Source: JAJYVT01 sp035534455 (GTDB lineage: Bacteria; Actinomycetota; Acidimicrobiia; Acidimicrobiales; RAAP-2). From it: DNA of 33,539 bases. The notes under the pieces are model-generated. The model was not told the DNA's origin. It ran no database searches and saw only the letters and a program-made list of their open reading frames with translations. Made by a program: the position numbers and the translations under genes. The DNA lies in the NCBI GenBank assembly GCA_035534455.1, contig DATLRV010000026.1, positions 1 through 33,539 on the forward strand, read 5' to 3'. Positions within the stretch are counted from its first letter, which is position 1, and each line of letters starts with the position of its first letter. Shown here one piece after another: positions 7,542 through 15,149 of this stretch.

Positions 7542-8414
7542 ATGCGACTCGGACTTCATCTCTCGGACTTCACCTGGCCACAGGGTCCGTCGTCACTGCG
7601 CACGCAGCTCGGGAACGTCGCGGCGGCGGCCGACCAGGCGGGCATCGACCGGATCAGCGTCATGGACCACGTCTGGCAGATCGGCCATATCGGGCCGCCC
7701 GAGCACGAGATGCTGGAGGCCTACACGACGCTCGGGTACCTCGCCGCCCGCACGGAACGTGCGTCGCTCATGACGCTCGTGACCGGCGTCACGTACCGCG
7801 ACCCCGGGTTGCTGGCCAAGATCGTGACCACGCTCGACGTCCTCACGGGCGGGCGTGCCTGGCTCGGGATCGGCGCCGCGTGGAACGAGGAGGAGTCCAA
7901 GGGTCTCGGCCTCTTCTTCCCGCCGCTCGCCGAGCGCTACGAACGGCTGGAGGAGACGCTCCAGATCTGCCTGCAGATGTGGTCGGAGGTCGACGCCCCC
8001 TACAACGGGCAGCACTACCGGCTCGGGCGCACGTTGAACTCCCCCCAGTCACTGTCTCGCCCGCACCCGCCGATCCTCATCGGCGGGTCCGGGGAGAAGA
8101 AGACCCTCAGGCTCGTCGCCCGGTATGCGCAGGCGTGCAACCTGTGGAACGACGACCGGCTCGAGCGTCGGCTCGACGTGCTCCGCGCACACTGCGAACG
8201 CGAGGGCCGCGACTACGACGAGATCCAGAAGACCGTCTCCTACCGCTTCGACCTCGGCGAGGGCGGGACGCGCGTGCCCGAGATCCTCGACGACCTCGAG
8301 CGTCTCGCGAGCCTCGGCATCGAGGTCGCCCATGGCGCCTTCGCCCGGGTGTGGGAGCCGCGCACCATGGAGATCGCCGCCGAGCAGCTCGTGCCGGCCG
8401 CTTCGAAGCTCTGA
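7542..8414 (+). CDS. LLM-class (probably F420-dependent) oxidoreductase
   Basis: A 290-residue luciferase-like monooxygenase-fold protein. The N-terminus MRLGLHLSDFTW, the ADQAGIDRISVMDH segment, LVTGVTYRDPGLLAKIVTTLDVLTGGRAWLGIGAAW, and RPHPPILIGGSGEKKTLRLVARYA are the standard landmarks of the TIGR03560-like actinobacterial group that uses coenzyme F420. The cofactor is inferred from the subgroup, not seen. It starts 23 bases after the phosphatase with GGGGGG immediately before the ATG. The substrate is unknown. Confidence 0.9.
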   Translation: MRLGLHLSDFTWPQGPSSLRTQLGNVAAAADQAGIDRISVMDHVWQIGHIGPPEHEMLEAYTTLGYLAARTERASLMTLVTGVTYRDPGLLAKIVTTLDVLTGGRAWLGIGAAWNEEESKGLGLFFPPLAERYERLEETLQICLQMWSEVDAPYNGQHYRLGRTLNSPQSLSRPHPPILIGGSGEKKTLRLVARYAQACNLWNDDRLERRLDVLRAHCEREGRDYDEIQKTVSYRFDLGEGGTRVPEILDDLERLASLGIEVAHGAFARVWEPRTMEIAAEQLVPAASKL

Positions 8415-8481
8415 GCGCCACGGTCACCACGGGCGCCGCCGCCGCCGACCGCGCCGTCGGGGCCGCCACGAACGCTCGTCG

Positions 8482-10965
8482 TCAGCCCGAGAGATCCTTG
8501 GCCATCTGGTCGACCGTTGTCTGGGTCACCGCGAGCGTGCCGCCGAGCACTGTCAGGTGGGACACGCGCACGCCGCCGACGCCTGTCACGCCGGCCAGCT
8601 GGAGGAACGCCGTGAGGGCGCTGCCGACCGTCGTCGGCGACTCGGTGAGCACGAGTGGTGCGGGCGCGACGGAACCCGGGCCGTCCGCCGCGACGACGGC
8701 TCCTGCGAGTCCGTCGGTGTAGCCGTTCCCCCGGACGACCGTGAGCGCGCCGGTCCCCTGCCACCCCGCCCCTGTGGGAGACGGCGCCCCCTCGAGCTCC
8801 GAGAGCTCCACCGCGGTGCCGGTGGCGTCGGCGCCCGCGACCCGCAGCACCGACACGCCGAGATGCTCGAGCGACGCGACGACGCCGTCCGAAACGGCGA
8901 GAGGGCCGCCGGTCAGCACGACCTGGCGGACGCCGAGCGACGCGATCGACGAGGAGGCCTGCGGCGAAAGGGTGCTCGGTGTGGTGAGCAGGATCGGGAG
9001 ACGCTCGGCGTAGGCGAGGGCGCTCGCCGCCTCCGCGTCCTGAAAGCCCCTTCCCGTCGCGACGATCGCCGTCGGGAGGCCGCCCGAACCCGCCGGGCCG
9101 CTCGAGGCCGCCCCGGGGGTGGTGTTGTACCGGCCGTCGCCCCCTGTGGAGTTCGTCCCCGCGTACGCCCCCGCCAGGTCCATCGCGCCCACCCCGTCGA
9201 GGTTGGCCCCGGCCGCCGCGATCTTGGCAGCGGTGTCGTACCGGGTCGCCCCGAAGACGCGTGTCACCGCGATGTCCGCACCGGTGCCCGGCCCGCCGCC
9301 GCAGGCCCGCGCCGGCGTCGAGCGAAGGGCCGCCAGCACCGTTGTCGAGATCGCGAACGGGCCGCCCACCACGTACACCCGCGTGACCCCCTCGTCGCGC
9401 AGGGCTGTCGCGGTCGCCGACGACAGCCGTGTCGTCGGCGTGAGGAGCGTCCCGGTGCCGAGTGCACGAGCCAGGGGTGCGCTCGCCAGCGCGTCGGGGT
9501 ACCCCTCGTCGGTTGCGAGCACGACGGGCCGTGTGGACCCGGAGCCCGGGCACTTCCCCGAACCCGAGGTGAACTGGTGCTCGAGCTCCTGGGCCGCCGT
9601 TCCGTCCGGTGTGGCGCCGTAGATCCGGGTGGCGGAGAAGGAGGGCGTGCCCGAGCCCGGCAGCGTGCCCACCGTGGCCGGCGCGTAGTAGTGGTCGACG
9701 ATCTGCTGCCAGGTCCAGTTGCCCAGGCCGTTGTCTGTGCCGACGGCGTAGCCGAAGGCCCCCCATTGGCCCATGCCGATCCCGTGGCCCCAACCGTGAC
9801 CGGTGATCACGAGGGGCTGGCCCGTCGTCTGCGTGATCGTGAAGTAGTTCGACTTGAGCCCGAGCGCTGCCACGAACGCAGCCGCAGTCACCGTCTGGCT
9901 GGTGCCGTTGCCGGAGATGGACAGCTCGGTCGCCCTGCCGCCCCATGTGCCGTCCCCGTTGCGCGCGGCGACCGCGACCGTCGGTGTTGTCCCCTCGGCG
10001 GGCCAATGCGCGCGGATTGTGGCGAGCTTGACAGTCACCGTCCAGTCGTGGCTGGGGTTGCACAGACCGGGGTTGCCCTTTGTGAGGCACACCCCGTCGC
10101 CTGTGTCGGGCACCGATGTGAACGGCGACCCCTCCGCGCTGCTCGACGTGTAGCCGCCGGTGGAGGCCGAGTACTCGGTGGACGCGATGGCGCCACCCGG
10201 CAGCACCATCACCGCGCCCGCGGTGTCCTGGGCGGCCGCCGTGCTGTTCGCGGTGAGGTACGTCGTCCCGCGGTAGGTCTGGCACACGAGGTCGCACGTT
10301 GTGGCGTAGCCCCCGTACCCGCCCGGTGAGGCAAGGACGTAGGAGCGCACCGCGAGCGCCTGGGCCTCGAGCGCCTGGAATCCCCAGGGGTGACCTTGCG
10401 GCCCCGCCGTGCCCACGTTCCCCCAGTCCGAGATGGACTCACCGGGCACGACGTCGGCGACGTAGTCCTCCAGCGGCAACGTGTTGACGGTCCGGGCCTC
10501 GCCCGCCGAGTTGTAGACGCCCTTCAGCGTGCCCTGCACCTGCAGCGGTGTGCGGTTGTCGGCACACAGCGTGAGGAGTGCCCCTGTGCTCGGGGCCTGC
10601 ACGAGCGGTGTCTTGACGACGGCTGTCTGGAGCGTCGTCCACGGGCCGCTGCAGCCCGTTCCCGTCGCGATCGCCCAATTGCCGTTCCCCTCCGGCGTGT
10701 ACCTGACTGCCGTCGCGCCTGTGGCCCCGGTCGCGACGAGGTCATGTGCAGAGGACACCGCCAGGACCGATGTGTCGTTCTCGGTCATGGCGATGCGGAC
10801 GTCGACGGTGTCCGACGGCATCGTCGCCTCCGTCGAATGCTCCACGGGGACGTTCGCCCGCGAGATCGCCGATGGAGGCGAGGCCGCGCCCGCAGACGGT
10901 CCGAGGACGAGGACGAACGAGACCGAGAGCGCCGATCCGGCGAGGAGGGCCGACGCGCGGCGCAA
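8482..10965 (-). CDS. secreted SpoIID/LytB-domain protein with cell-wall-binding type 2 repeats
   Basis: From the TTG chosen here the product is 827 residues; from ATG 11103 it would be 873. A hydrophobic signal (SALLAGSALSVSFVLVLG) ends in AGAA. Next is a SpoIID-type peptidoglycan-active region: EDYVADVVPGE with the probable catalytic Glu, ALAVRSYVLA, and WGHGIGMGQWGAFGYA. The C-terminal third has three cell-wall-binding (CWB2) repeats, seen as VARxxG..RYDTA, ATDEGYPDALASAPLA, VYVVGGPFAIS and VVLTGGPLAVS. It probably remodels or sits on peptidoglycan outside the cell. I prefer TTG 10965 because it places the signal peptide at the N-terminus and because a 16-bp tandem duplication (not a multiple of 3) lies just upstream. 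The start remains uncertain. It is divergent from the glycosyltransferase. Confidence 0.88.
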   Translation of the reverse strand: MRRASALLAGSALSVSFVLVLGPSAGAASPPSAISRANVPVEHSTEATMPSDTVDVRIAMTENDTSVLAVSSAHDLVATGATGATAVRYTPEGNGNWAIATGTGCSGPWTTLQTAVVKTPLVQAPSTGALLTLCADNRTPLQVQGTLKGVYNSAGEARTVNTLPLEDYVADVVPGESISDWGNVGTAGPQGHPWGFQALEAQALAVRSYVLASPGGYGGYATTCDLVCQTYRGTTYLTANSTAAAQDTAGAVMVLPGGAIASTEYSASTGGYTSSSAEGSPFTSVPDTGDGVCLTKGNPGLCNPSHDWTVTVKLATIRAHWPAEGTTPTVAVAARNGDGTWGGRATELSISGNGTSQTVTAAAFVAALGLKSNYFTITQTTGQPLVITGHGWGHGIGMGQWGAFGYAVGTDNGLGNWTWQQIVDHYYAPATVGTLPGSGTPSFSATRIYGATPDGTAAQELEHQFTSGSGKCPGSGSTRPVVLATDEGYPDALASAPLARALGTGTLLTPTTRLSSATATALRDEGVTRVYVVGGPFAISTTVLAALRSTPARACGGGPGTGADIAVTRVFGATRYDTAAKIAAAGANLDGVGAMDLAGAYAGTNSTGGDGRYNTTPGAASSGPAGSGGLPTAIVATGRGFQDAEAASALAYAERLPILLTTPSTLSPQASSSIASLGVRQVVLTGGPLAVSDGVVASLEHLGVSVLRVAGADATGTAVELSELEGAPSPTGAGWQGTGALTVVRGNGYTDGLAGAVVAADGPGSVAPAPLVLTESPTTVGSALTAFLQLAGVTGVGGVRVSHLTVLGGTLAVTQTTVDQMAKDLSG

Positions 10966-11023
10966 CGATGCCAGGGGGGTGGGACGTGGGATGCGACATG
11001 GTAACGCTCCGACGATCGCTCGC

Positions 11024-11055
11024 AGCGGACGGCGCTCGTAGCGGACGGCGCTCGT
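11024..11055. repeat. perfect 16-bp tandem duplication
   Basis: AGCGGACGGCGCTCGT occurs twice head to tail (11024-11039, 11040-11055). It lies in the leader between the SpoIID-domain protein and the divergent glycosyltransferase. A shorter 9-bp duplication, GAGCACGCG, follows at 11089-11106. Confidence 0.9.
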
Positions 11056-11131
11056 GGCTGCGAGCCGAGCCGGCGAGGCGAGCGCGGTGAGCACGCGGAG
11101 CACGCGGCGCGTGCCGGTCGCCGCTGCTGCC

Positions 11132-11137
11132 TACACT
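11132..11137 (+). promoter_or_regulatory. candidate -10 box of the glycosyltransferase
   Basis: TACACT ends eight bases before the GTG start, with no ribosome site between, which fits a leaderless transcript. Confidence 0.45.
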
Positions 11138-11145
11138 CGAGCCCC

Positions 11146-12222
11146 GTGCGAGTTGACCAGGTCATTCCGTCGCTCGCCAGCCGCGATGCAATCGGGGTGC
11201 ACACGGTGAACCTCACCCACTCGTTGCGCGCCGCAGGTATCGAGTCCGACATCTACTACGGGACGTGCACGCCGGACATGGCCGAGATCGGCCGCCCCAT
11301 CGGTGCGATCGGCCGCCGTGCACAGGGCCGCTTCCTCCTCTACCAGGCGTCGATCGGCAGCCCCGTCTTCGACACGCTCATGACGCGCGAGGAGCCGGTG
11401 TTCGTGAACTACCACAACATCACGCCGACCGAGCTCCTGGCACCGTGGGAGCCTGCCGTCGCCTACGAGACCTCACTCGGCCGCGCGCAGCTCGCGAGGC
11501 TGGCGGCGCGCGTCGCGCTCGCCGTCGCCGACTCGCACTACAACGAGCTGGAGCTCGTGGAGGCAGGCTACGCACGGACCGCAGTCGTGCCGCTCCTGAT
11601 CGACATGGTGCGCGCTGGGCCGTCTCCCGACGGGGCGACGGTGCGCCGCCTCGACGAGGCCAAGGCAGGCGGCGGGACGGACCTTCTCTTCGTCGGCAAG
11701 GTGTCGCCGCACAAGGCTCCGCACGACCTCGTCAAGATGCTGTCGGTCTACCGACGCGTGTACGACCCCGCCGCGCGCCTTCGACTGGTCGGCTCCCCAC
11801 TGGGAGAGCGCTACGGCCCTGCGCTCGCCGCGTTCATCCGCGAGCTCGGCCTCGACGACGCGGTCGAGATCACCGGTTCGGTCGACTCGTCGGTGCTCGA
11901 GGCGTACTTCCGGGCAGCCGACGTCTTCGTCTGTGCCTCCGAGCACGAAGGGTTCTGCGTCCCCATCGTCGAGGCCATGGGGCACGGGGTGCCCGTCGTC
12001 GCGTACGGGGTGACGGCGGTCCCCGAGACCGTCGGCGATTCCGGCCTCGTCCTGTCGACGAAGGATCCCCTGCGCTTCGCGACGGCCGTCCATCGGGTGG
12101 TCGACGACGCCGACCTGCGCGAGCGGTTGGCCGCCGCGGCGCTCCGCCGCCTCGACCGCTTCTCGCTCCCACGGTCGACGAGCCGGTTCGTCGACCTCCT
12201 GAAGAGCGCAACCGGCGCGTAA
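11146..12222 (+). CDS. group 1 glycosyltransferase (GT4-like)
   Basis: A 358-residue retaining glycosyltransferase of GT-B fold that moves a sugar from a nucleotide donor to an unknown acceptor. The C-terminal donor-binding half shows LLFVGKVSPHKAPHDLVKML, VEITGSVDSSVLEAYFRAADVFVCAS, and the E-x7-E motif EGFCVPIVE (E268 and E276), followed by GVPVVAYGVTAVPETVGDSG. The N-terminal half (IGVHTVNLTHSLRAAGIESDIYYG) binds the acceptor. The start is the GTG right after a TACACT box; no earlier in-frame start looks credible. It is divergent from a cell-wall protein, so an envelope glycan role is plausible but unproven. Confidence 0.9.
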   Translation: MRVDQVIPSLASRDAIGVHTVNLTHSLRAAGIESDIYYGTCTPDMAEIGRPIGAIGRRAQGRFLLYQASIGSPVFDTLMTREEPVFVNYHNITPTELLAPWEPAVAYETSLGRAQLARLAARVALAVADSHYNELELVEAGYARTAVVPLLIDMVRAGPSPDGATVRRLDEAKAGGGTDLLFVGKVSPHKAPHDLVKMLSVYRRVYDPAARLRLVGSPLGERYGPALAAFIRELGLDDAVEITGSVDSSVLEAYFRAADVFVCASEHEGFCVPIVEAMGHGVPVVAYGVTAVPETVGDSGLVLSTKDPLRFATAVHRVVDDADLRERLAAAALRRLDRFSLPRSTSRFVDLLKSATGA

Positions 12223-12227
12223 GCGGG

Positions 12228-12311
12228 GCGGACCGGGGCGGGCGGTGGGCGGACCGGGGCGGGCGGTGGGCGGACCGGGGCGGGCGGTGGGCGGACCGGG
12301 GGCGGGCGGGT
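12228..12311. repeat. 21-bp tandem repeat, four units (last one degenerate)
   Basis: Three identical 21-bp units begin at 12228, 12249 and 12270 (each starting GCGGACCGGGGCGGGCG), and a fourth with one extra G follows at 12291. The array fills nearly the whole gap between the glycosyltransferase stop codon and the promoter of the next gene. Because the unit is seven codons long, it stays open in one frame. Confidence 0.93.
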
Positions 12312-12316
12312 ACCCT
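12311..12316 (+). promoter_or_regulatory. candidate -10 box, likely leaderless start
   Basis: TACCCT ends six bases before the GTG at 12323. The last repeat unit occupies the place where a -35 box would be. Confidence 0.45.
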
Positions 12317-12322
12317 GACACG

Positions 12323-12883
12323 GTGCGTCGGTTTCCCCTCGCTTTCCTCCTCGTCGGACTGCTCGGGCTCCTCGCGGCGGGAGGGGCGGTCCTCGGGGCC
12401 TTCGAGGCGCCCACAGGCGCCGACCTCGCCGTCCACGACGGAGCGAGCGCGACCCTCCAGGCCGGCCGCGTCACAGGGACCTACACCACATCGTCGAACC
12501 CGGGGGTGAAGATCTCGTTCGCGTTCCGGGCGCCCGACCACCTGGCCGAGGTGGCGCACGGCCCGAGCGGGAAGTTGGAGGGCAGCCGTCACGTGAGCGG
12601 GAGCCAGGCCTCGGGCGTGCTCGGGCCGGTCAACCGCCTCCTCTCCCTCGACCACTTCTCGGTGCGCGGGTCGTACTACGACAGGACAGAGCCGGCGAAG
12701 AGCCTGGTCTCCCCCGCCGCACGCGCACAGGTCACCGGCACGTACCGCACGCAGGTCCAGCTGGACGGGGGCTACGTGGTCGCGGTCTTGATCTCGATCC
12801 ACGCGAGCAAGGGCTCGCAGCACTTCGACGAGACGCAGAGCTACCGCCTGTCGCGCGTCGGTGCGTGGTCGCGGTCCCGTTAG
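12323..12883 (+). CDS. small membrane-anchored or exported protein, function unknown
   Basis: A 186-residue protein I do not recognise. One hydrophobic stretch near the N-terminus (residues 4-26, PLAFLLVGLLGLLAAGGAVLGAF) suggests a membrane anchor or uncleaved signal. The rest is polar and beta-rich in appearance, with GRVTGTYTTSSNPGVKISFAF and ARAQVTGTYRTQVQLDGGYVVAVLISI forming a loosely repeated pattern. There is no cysteine and no catalytic motif that I can name. I chose the GTG at 12323 because the hydrophobic segment begins right after it and a TACCCT box sits six bases before it. An upstream GTG at 12245 would only add repeat-encoded Gly-Pro-Arg-Ala residues. Confidence 0.75.
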   Translation: MRRFPLAFLLVGLLGLLAAGGAVLGAFEAPTGADLAVHDGASATLQAGRVTGTYTTSSNPGVKISFAFRAPDHLAEVAHGPSGKLEGSRHVSGSQASGVLGPVNRLLSLDHFSVRGSYYDRTEPAKSLVSPAARAQVTGTYRTQVQLDGGYVVAVLISIHASKGSQHFDETQSYRLSRVGAWSRSR

Positions 12884-12930
12884 GCCGGAGCGCGACGGCG
12901 GCTCGCCCCGCGACAGCGCGGGCCGTGCGC

Positions 12931-12966
12931 CACGAAGGCGCTCCGTGACACGAAGGCGCTCCGTGA
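12931..12966. repeat. perfect 18-bp tandem duplication at a gene start
   Basis: CACGAAGGCGCTCCGTGA occurs twice head to tail (12931-12948 and 12949-12966). Each copy ends in GTGA, so the duplication offers two in-frame GTG starts (12945 and 12963) for the phosphorylase-like gene. Confidence 0.93.
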
Positions 12967-13694
12967 GCAGCCGGCCGGCGGAAACCTGTGACGTCGTGGT
13001 GATGGCGGCGATGCCGCGGGAGCTGCGACCGCTCGTCCGCGCGCTCAGACTCCACGCGTCGCCACTCTTCGGCCTTCCGGCGTGGCGCGGCCGTGGCGTC
13101 GTCGCCGTGGTAGTCGGCGTGGGGGCGGCACGGGCCGGCACCGGCGCGGCTCAGGTCCTCGACGGGCTCGCACCGCGCAAGCTGCTCGTGACGGGCGTCG
13201 CCGGAGCGGTCGATCCCGCGCTGGTCGTCGGCGATCTCGTCCGGCCCGCGGCGGTCGTCGACGCGGGGACCAAGACGACGTTCGCGCCCTGCACGTCCGA
13301 CACGCGCGTCGGGGTGCTCGTCACCGTCGAGGGCGTCGGAGTCGGCGTCGGCGTCGGTTCGCCGTCGCCTCTCGACGGGGCGACGGCCGTCGACATGGAG
13401 ACCGCGGCCATCGTGGCGGCGGCCGAGGCGAGAGGGGTGCCATGGGACGTCGTCCGCGCGATCAGCGACACGGCGGGCGCGCTCACCGCCGGGGTCGCCG
13501 CCATCCTGCGCCCCGACGGCCGCGCCGACCTTCGGGCGGCGGCACGCCTCGTCGCGCGGGAGCCCAGGTCCGTTCTCCGGCTCGTCCGGCTCGGGCTCGA
13601 CAGTGCCCGGGCCACGCGGGCCGCGACCAGGGCGGTCGTCATCGAGCTCGCCGCAGAGGAGCGGGCGCGCCAGCAGCACGCGGGAGGTACATGA
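12963..13694 (+). CDS. nucleoside phosphorylase-superfamily protein (MTA/SAH nucleosidase-like)
   Basis: A 243-residue protein of the PNP/UDP phosphorylase fold, cleaving or phosphorolysing an N-glycosidic bond. Residues matching the three active-site positions of MTA/SAH nucleosidase are present: E20 in MAAMPREL, E146 in AVDMETAAI, and D169 in VRAISDTA. The core LLVTGVAGAVDPALVVGDLVRP is typical. Between residues 115 and 135 there is an odd Gly-Val run (VEGVGVGVGVG) coded by near-identical codons. GTG 12963 or the duplicated GTG 12945 could be the start. Some relatives occur in hopanoid gene clusters, but nothing here supports that assignment. Confidence 0.8.
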   Translation: MSSRPAETCDVVVMAAMPRELRPLVRALRLHASPLFGLPAWRGRGVVAVVVGVGAARAGTGAAQVLDGLAPRKLLVTGVAGAVDPALVVGDLVRPAAVVDAGTKTTFAPCTSDTRVGVLVTVEGVGVGVGVGSPSPLDGATAVDMETAAIVAAAEARGVPWDVVRAISDTAGALTAGVAAILRPDGRADLRAAARLVAREPRSVLRLVRLGLDSARATRAATRAVVIELAAEERARQQHAGGT

Positions 13695-13750
13695 AACCGG
13701 CCGGGGAGTGGGGTCCGGCCGCCGGCGGATCGTGCCCCCTCCGTCTCGAC

Positions 13751-13858
13751 TCACGATCCACCGGCGTGCCGTGTGGCCCGGTACTCCGCCGCCTCGGCGT
13801 CGCCTTTTCTAGCCGCTCGTTCCCGCCAGCGCAATGCGGTTTTTTTCTTGTTCTGCAT
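13751..13858 (-). CDS. possible small basic protein, 35 residues
   Basis: A short frame starting at ATG 13858 encodes a highly charged peptide that begins MQNKKKTALRWRERAARKG and continues with an Ala/Glu-rich helix (DAEAAEYRATRHAGGS). It would form an amphipathic helix. Codons in the second half are GC-rich at third positions like real genes here, while the first codons (AAG AAA AAA) create the AT-rich patch. No ribosome site is visible, and the first bases overlap the TTCTG/CAGAA inverted repeat. I do not recognise a family. Confidence 0.35.
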   Translation of the reverse strand: MQNKKKTALRWRERAARKGDAEAAEYRATRHAGGS

Positions 13859-13865
13859 AACAGAA
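13851..13865. promoter_or_regulatory. inverted repeat TTCTG-5-CAGAA, possible operator
   Basis: TTCTGCATAACAGAA is a 5-bp inverted repeat in an AT-rich island within very GC-rich DNA. It could be an operator for a regulator, perhaps the TetR protein encoded 290 bases downstream; the distance makes that uncertain. Confidence 0.3.
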
Positions 13866-13979
13866 TGACTTGTGACCGATCGTCGCCGAGGTCGCCGCCG
13901 TCGCCGGGCCGCTCCGAGACCGAACACCGGGCGGCCGAGGGTCGGCGCACGACGGCGCAGGGTCGGCGCGCGTCGGAGA

Positions 13980-14019
13980 ACGACGGGAGCACGACAGGAG
14001 CACGACGGGAGCACGACGG
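13980..14019. repeat. 11-bp tandem repeat, about 3.7 units
   Basis: ACGACGGGAGC repeats with period 11 from 13980 to 14019, with one A-for-G change in the second unit. Confidence 0.85.
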
Positions 14020-14151
14020 CGCGGTACGGCGCAGGTCGGGCGGCGGCATTGCATCCGCCGCTGCGCGACGGCACCCGTGCCGCTCCAGTGACGAGCTCGT
14101 GACCAGGAGAAACAGGAGCGCGCTCGACGCAGGGGTCTGCCGGACCCGACA

Positions 14152-14781
14152 ATGGAGGGCGTGACGACCTCACCCTCCTCAGGAACGCAGGAGCGGGCCG
14201 CCGTCTCCCAGCGCCAGCACATCCTCGACACTGCTCTCGCCCTGATGTCCCAGCGAGGCGTCGACGGCACGAGCATGCGTGACCTCGCCGCCGCCTCGGG
14301 ACTGAACGTCGCGTCCCTCTACCACTACTTCGCGTCGAAGCGCGAGCTGCTCGTTGCCGTCTTGAGAGAGCGCGGCTTCATCGAGGACCTGGCCGCGTCG
14401 ACCGGCCCCGCGGCGATCTCGCGCGACGACTTCGACGGGCTCGCCGACATGCTCGAGGACATCCTGCGGTCCATGCTCGAGGTCGAGGACTTCATCCGCC
14501 TCATGTTGGGCGAGGTGATGCGCGGTCAGGAGACCGCTCACCTCGTCGGGGTGGAGCTGTTCGACGCCACCCAGACGGCACTCGAGCGCTGGCTCGAGGA
14601 ATCCGAGCCCACCATCTGCGACGGCCCGGGCGCCCCGGCCGTCGCCCGGGTACTCCGCGCGTTCATCGTGGGCCTGTTCTTCGAGCACCTCGCCGGTGTC
14701 CTCGAGTCGGCGGACGACGCGCGCACGGCCTTCCGGGAGCGCACCGCCGAGGCGACGGCGGTCCTTCGGGCCCGCCTCTGA
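14152..14781 (+). CDS. TetR-family transcriptional regulator
   Basis: A 209-residue one-component regulator. The N-terminal helix-turn-helix is clear (residues 21-66: HILDTALALMSQRGVDGTSMRDLAAASGLNVASLYHYFASKRELL). The C-terminal ligand domain is all-helical and unassigned. ATG 14152 is used; GTG 14161 is an alternative in the same frame. No target is certain. TetR proteins often control a neighbour; the DUF2237 gene lies beyond it, convergent and 3 bases away from its stop codon, and the gap upstream holds a possible operator. Confidence 0.93.
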   Translation: MEGVTTSPSSGTQERAAVSQRQHILDTALALMSQRGVDGTSMRDLAAASGLNVASLYHYFASKRELLVAVLRERGFIEDLAASTGPAAISRDDFDGLADMLEDILRSMLEVEDFIRLMLGEVMRGQETAHLVGVELFDATQTALERWLEESEPTICDGPGAPAVARVLRAFIVGLFFEHLAGVLESADDARTAFRERTAEATAVLRARL

Positions 14782-14783
14782 GC

Positions 14784-15146
14784 TCAGCTCTCGCGGTCGG
14801 CCGCGTGGCGGCGGAGGTCGCCCAGGCCCACCCATTCGAGGGTCGCGGCGTGAGTGGCCTCGAGCACCACGTCGGGCGCCATCCCCTCCTCGAGGGCTTC
14901 TTGCCAGCGAGACGCGCACAGGCACCAGCGGTCCCCGGGTCGAAGACCCGGGAAGCCCGGCTGCGGCGTCGACAGGTCGTTGCCTCGTGACCTCGAGAAC
15001 TCGAGGAACGCGGCGTCGACCCGGGCACACACCGTGTGCACGCCGACGTCGTCGACACCGGTGTTGCAGCAGCCGTCACGGTAGAACCCGGTCAGCGGGT
15101 CGGTGCCGCACGGTTCGAGCTCGCCTCCGAGCACGTTCTTGGCCAC
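14784..15146 (-). CDS. DUF2237 family protein
   Basis: A 120-residue protein matching the DUF2237 pattern closely: NVLGGELEPCGTDPLTGFYRDGCCNTG, then DDVGVHTVCARVDAAFLEFSRSRGNDLSTP, and GLRPGDRWCLCASRWQEALEEGMAP. It has conserved cysteines at 13, 26, 27, 40, 75 and 77, which might bind a metal. The function is unknown. GTG 15146 has GGAGGG eight bases upstream. Its start lies three bases after the stop codon of a possible 56-codon frame on the same strand. It ends three bases from the TetR stop codon, convergently. Confidence 0.93.
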   Translation of the reverse strand: MAKNVLGGELEPCGTDPLTGFYRDGCCNTGVDDVGVHTVCARVDAAFLEFSRSRGNDLSTPQPGFPGLRPGDRWCLCASRWQEALEEGMAPDVVLEATHAATLEWVGLGDLRRHAADRES

Positions 15147-15149
15147 GGT

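Larger units (their letters stand above)
13695..14151. other. 457-bp gap with AT-rich patch and short tandem repeats
   Basis: There is no conventional gene. Left to right: a possible 35-codon minus-strand frame (13751-13858), an unusually AT-rich patch around 13840-13870 with a T7 run, a duplicated AGGGTCGGCGC spaced 21 bp apart (13938 and 13959), and an 11-bp tandem repeat at 13980-14019. The remaining open frames are arginine-rich GC artefacts. Confidence 0.6.

Noticed and set aside
8125..10329. Long plus-strand frame opposite the SpoIID-domain protein
   Set aside because: Arg/Gly-rich composition, overlaps two supported genes, no recognisable domain.
12228..12311. CRISPR-like array
   Set aside because: Units are contiguous with no spacers; it is a simple tandem repeat.
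13872..14102. Plus-strand Arg-rich small frame (76 codons)
   Set aside because: It is coded by the 11-bp and 21-bp repeats and has no protein-like composition.
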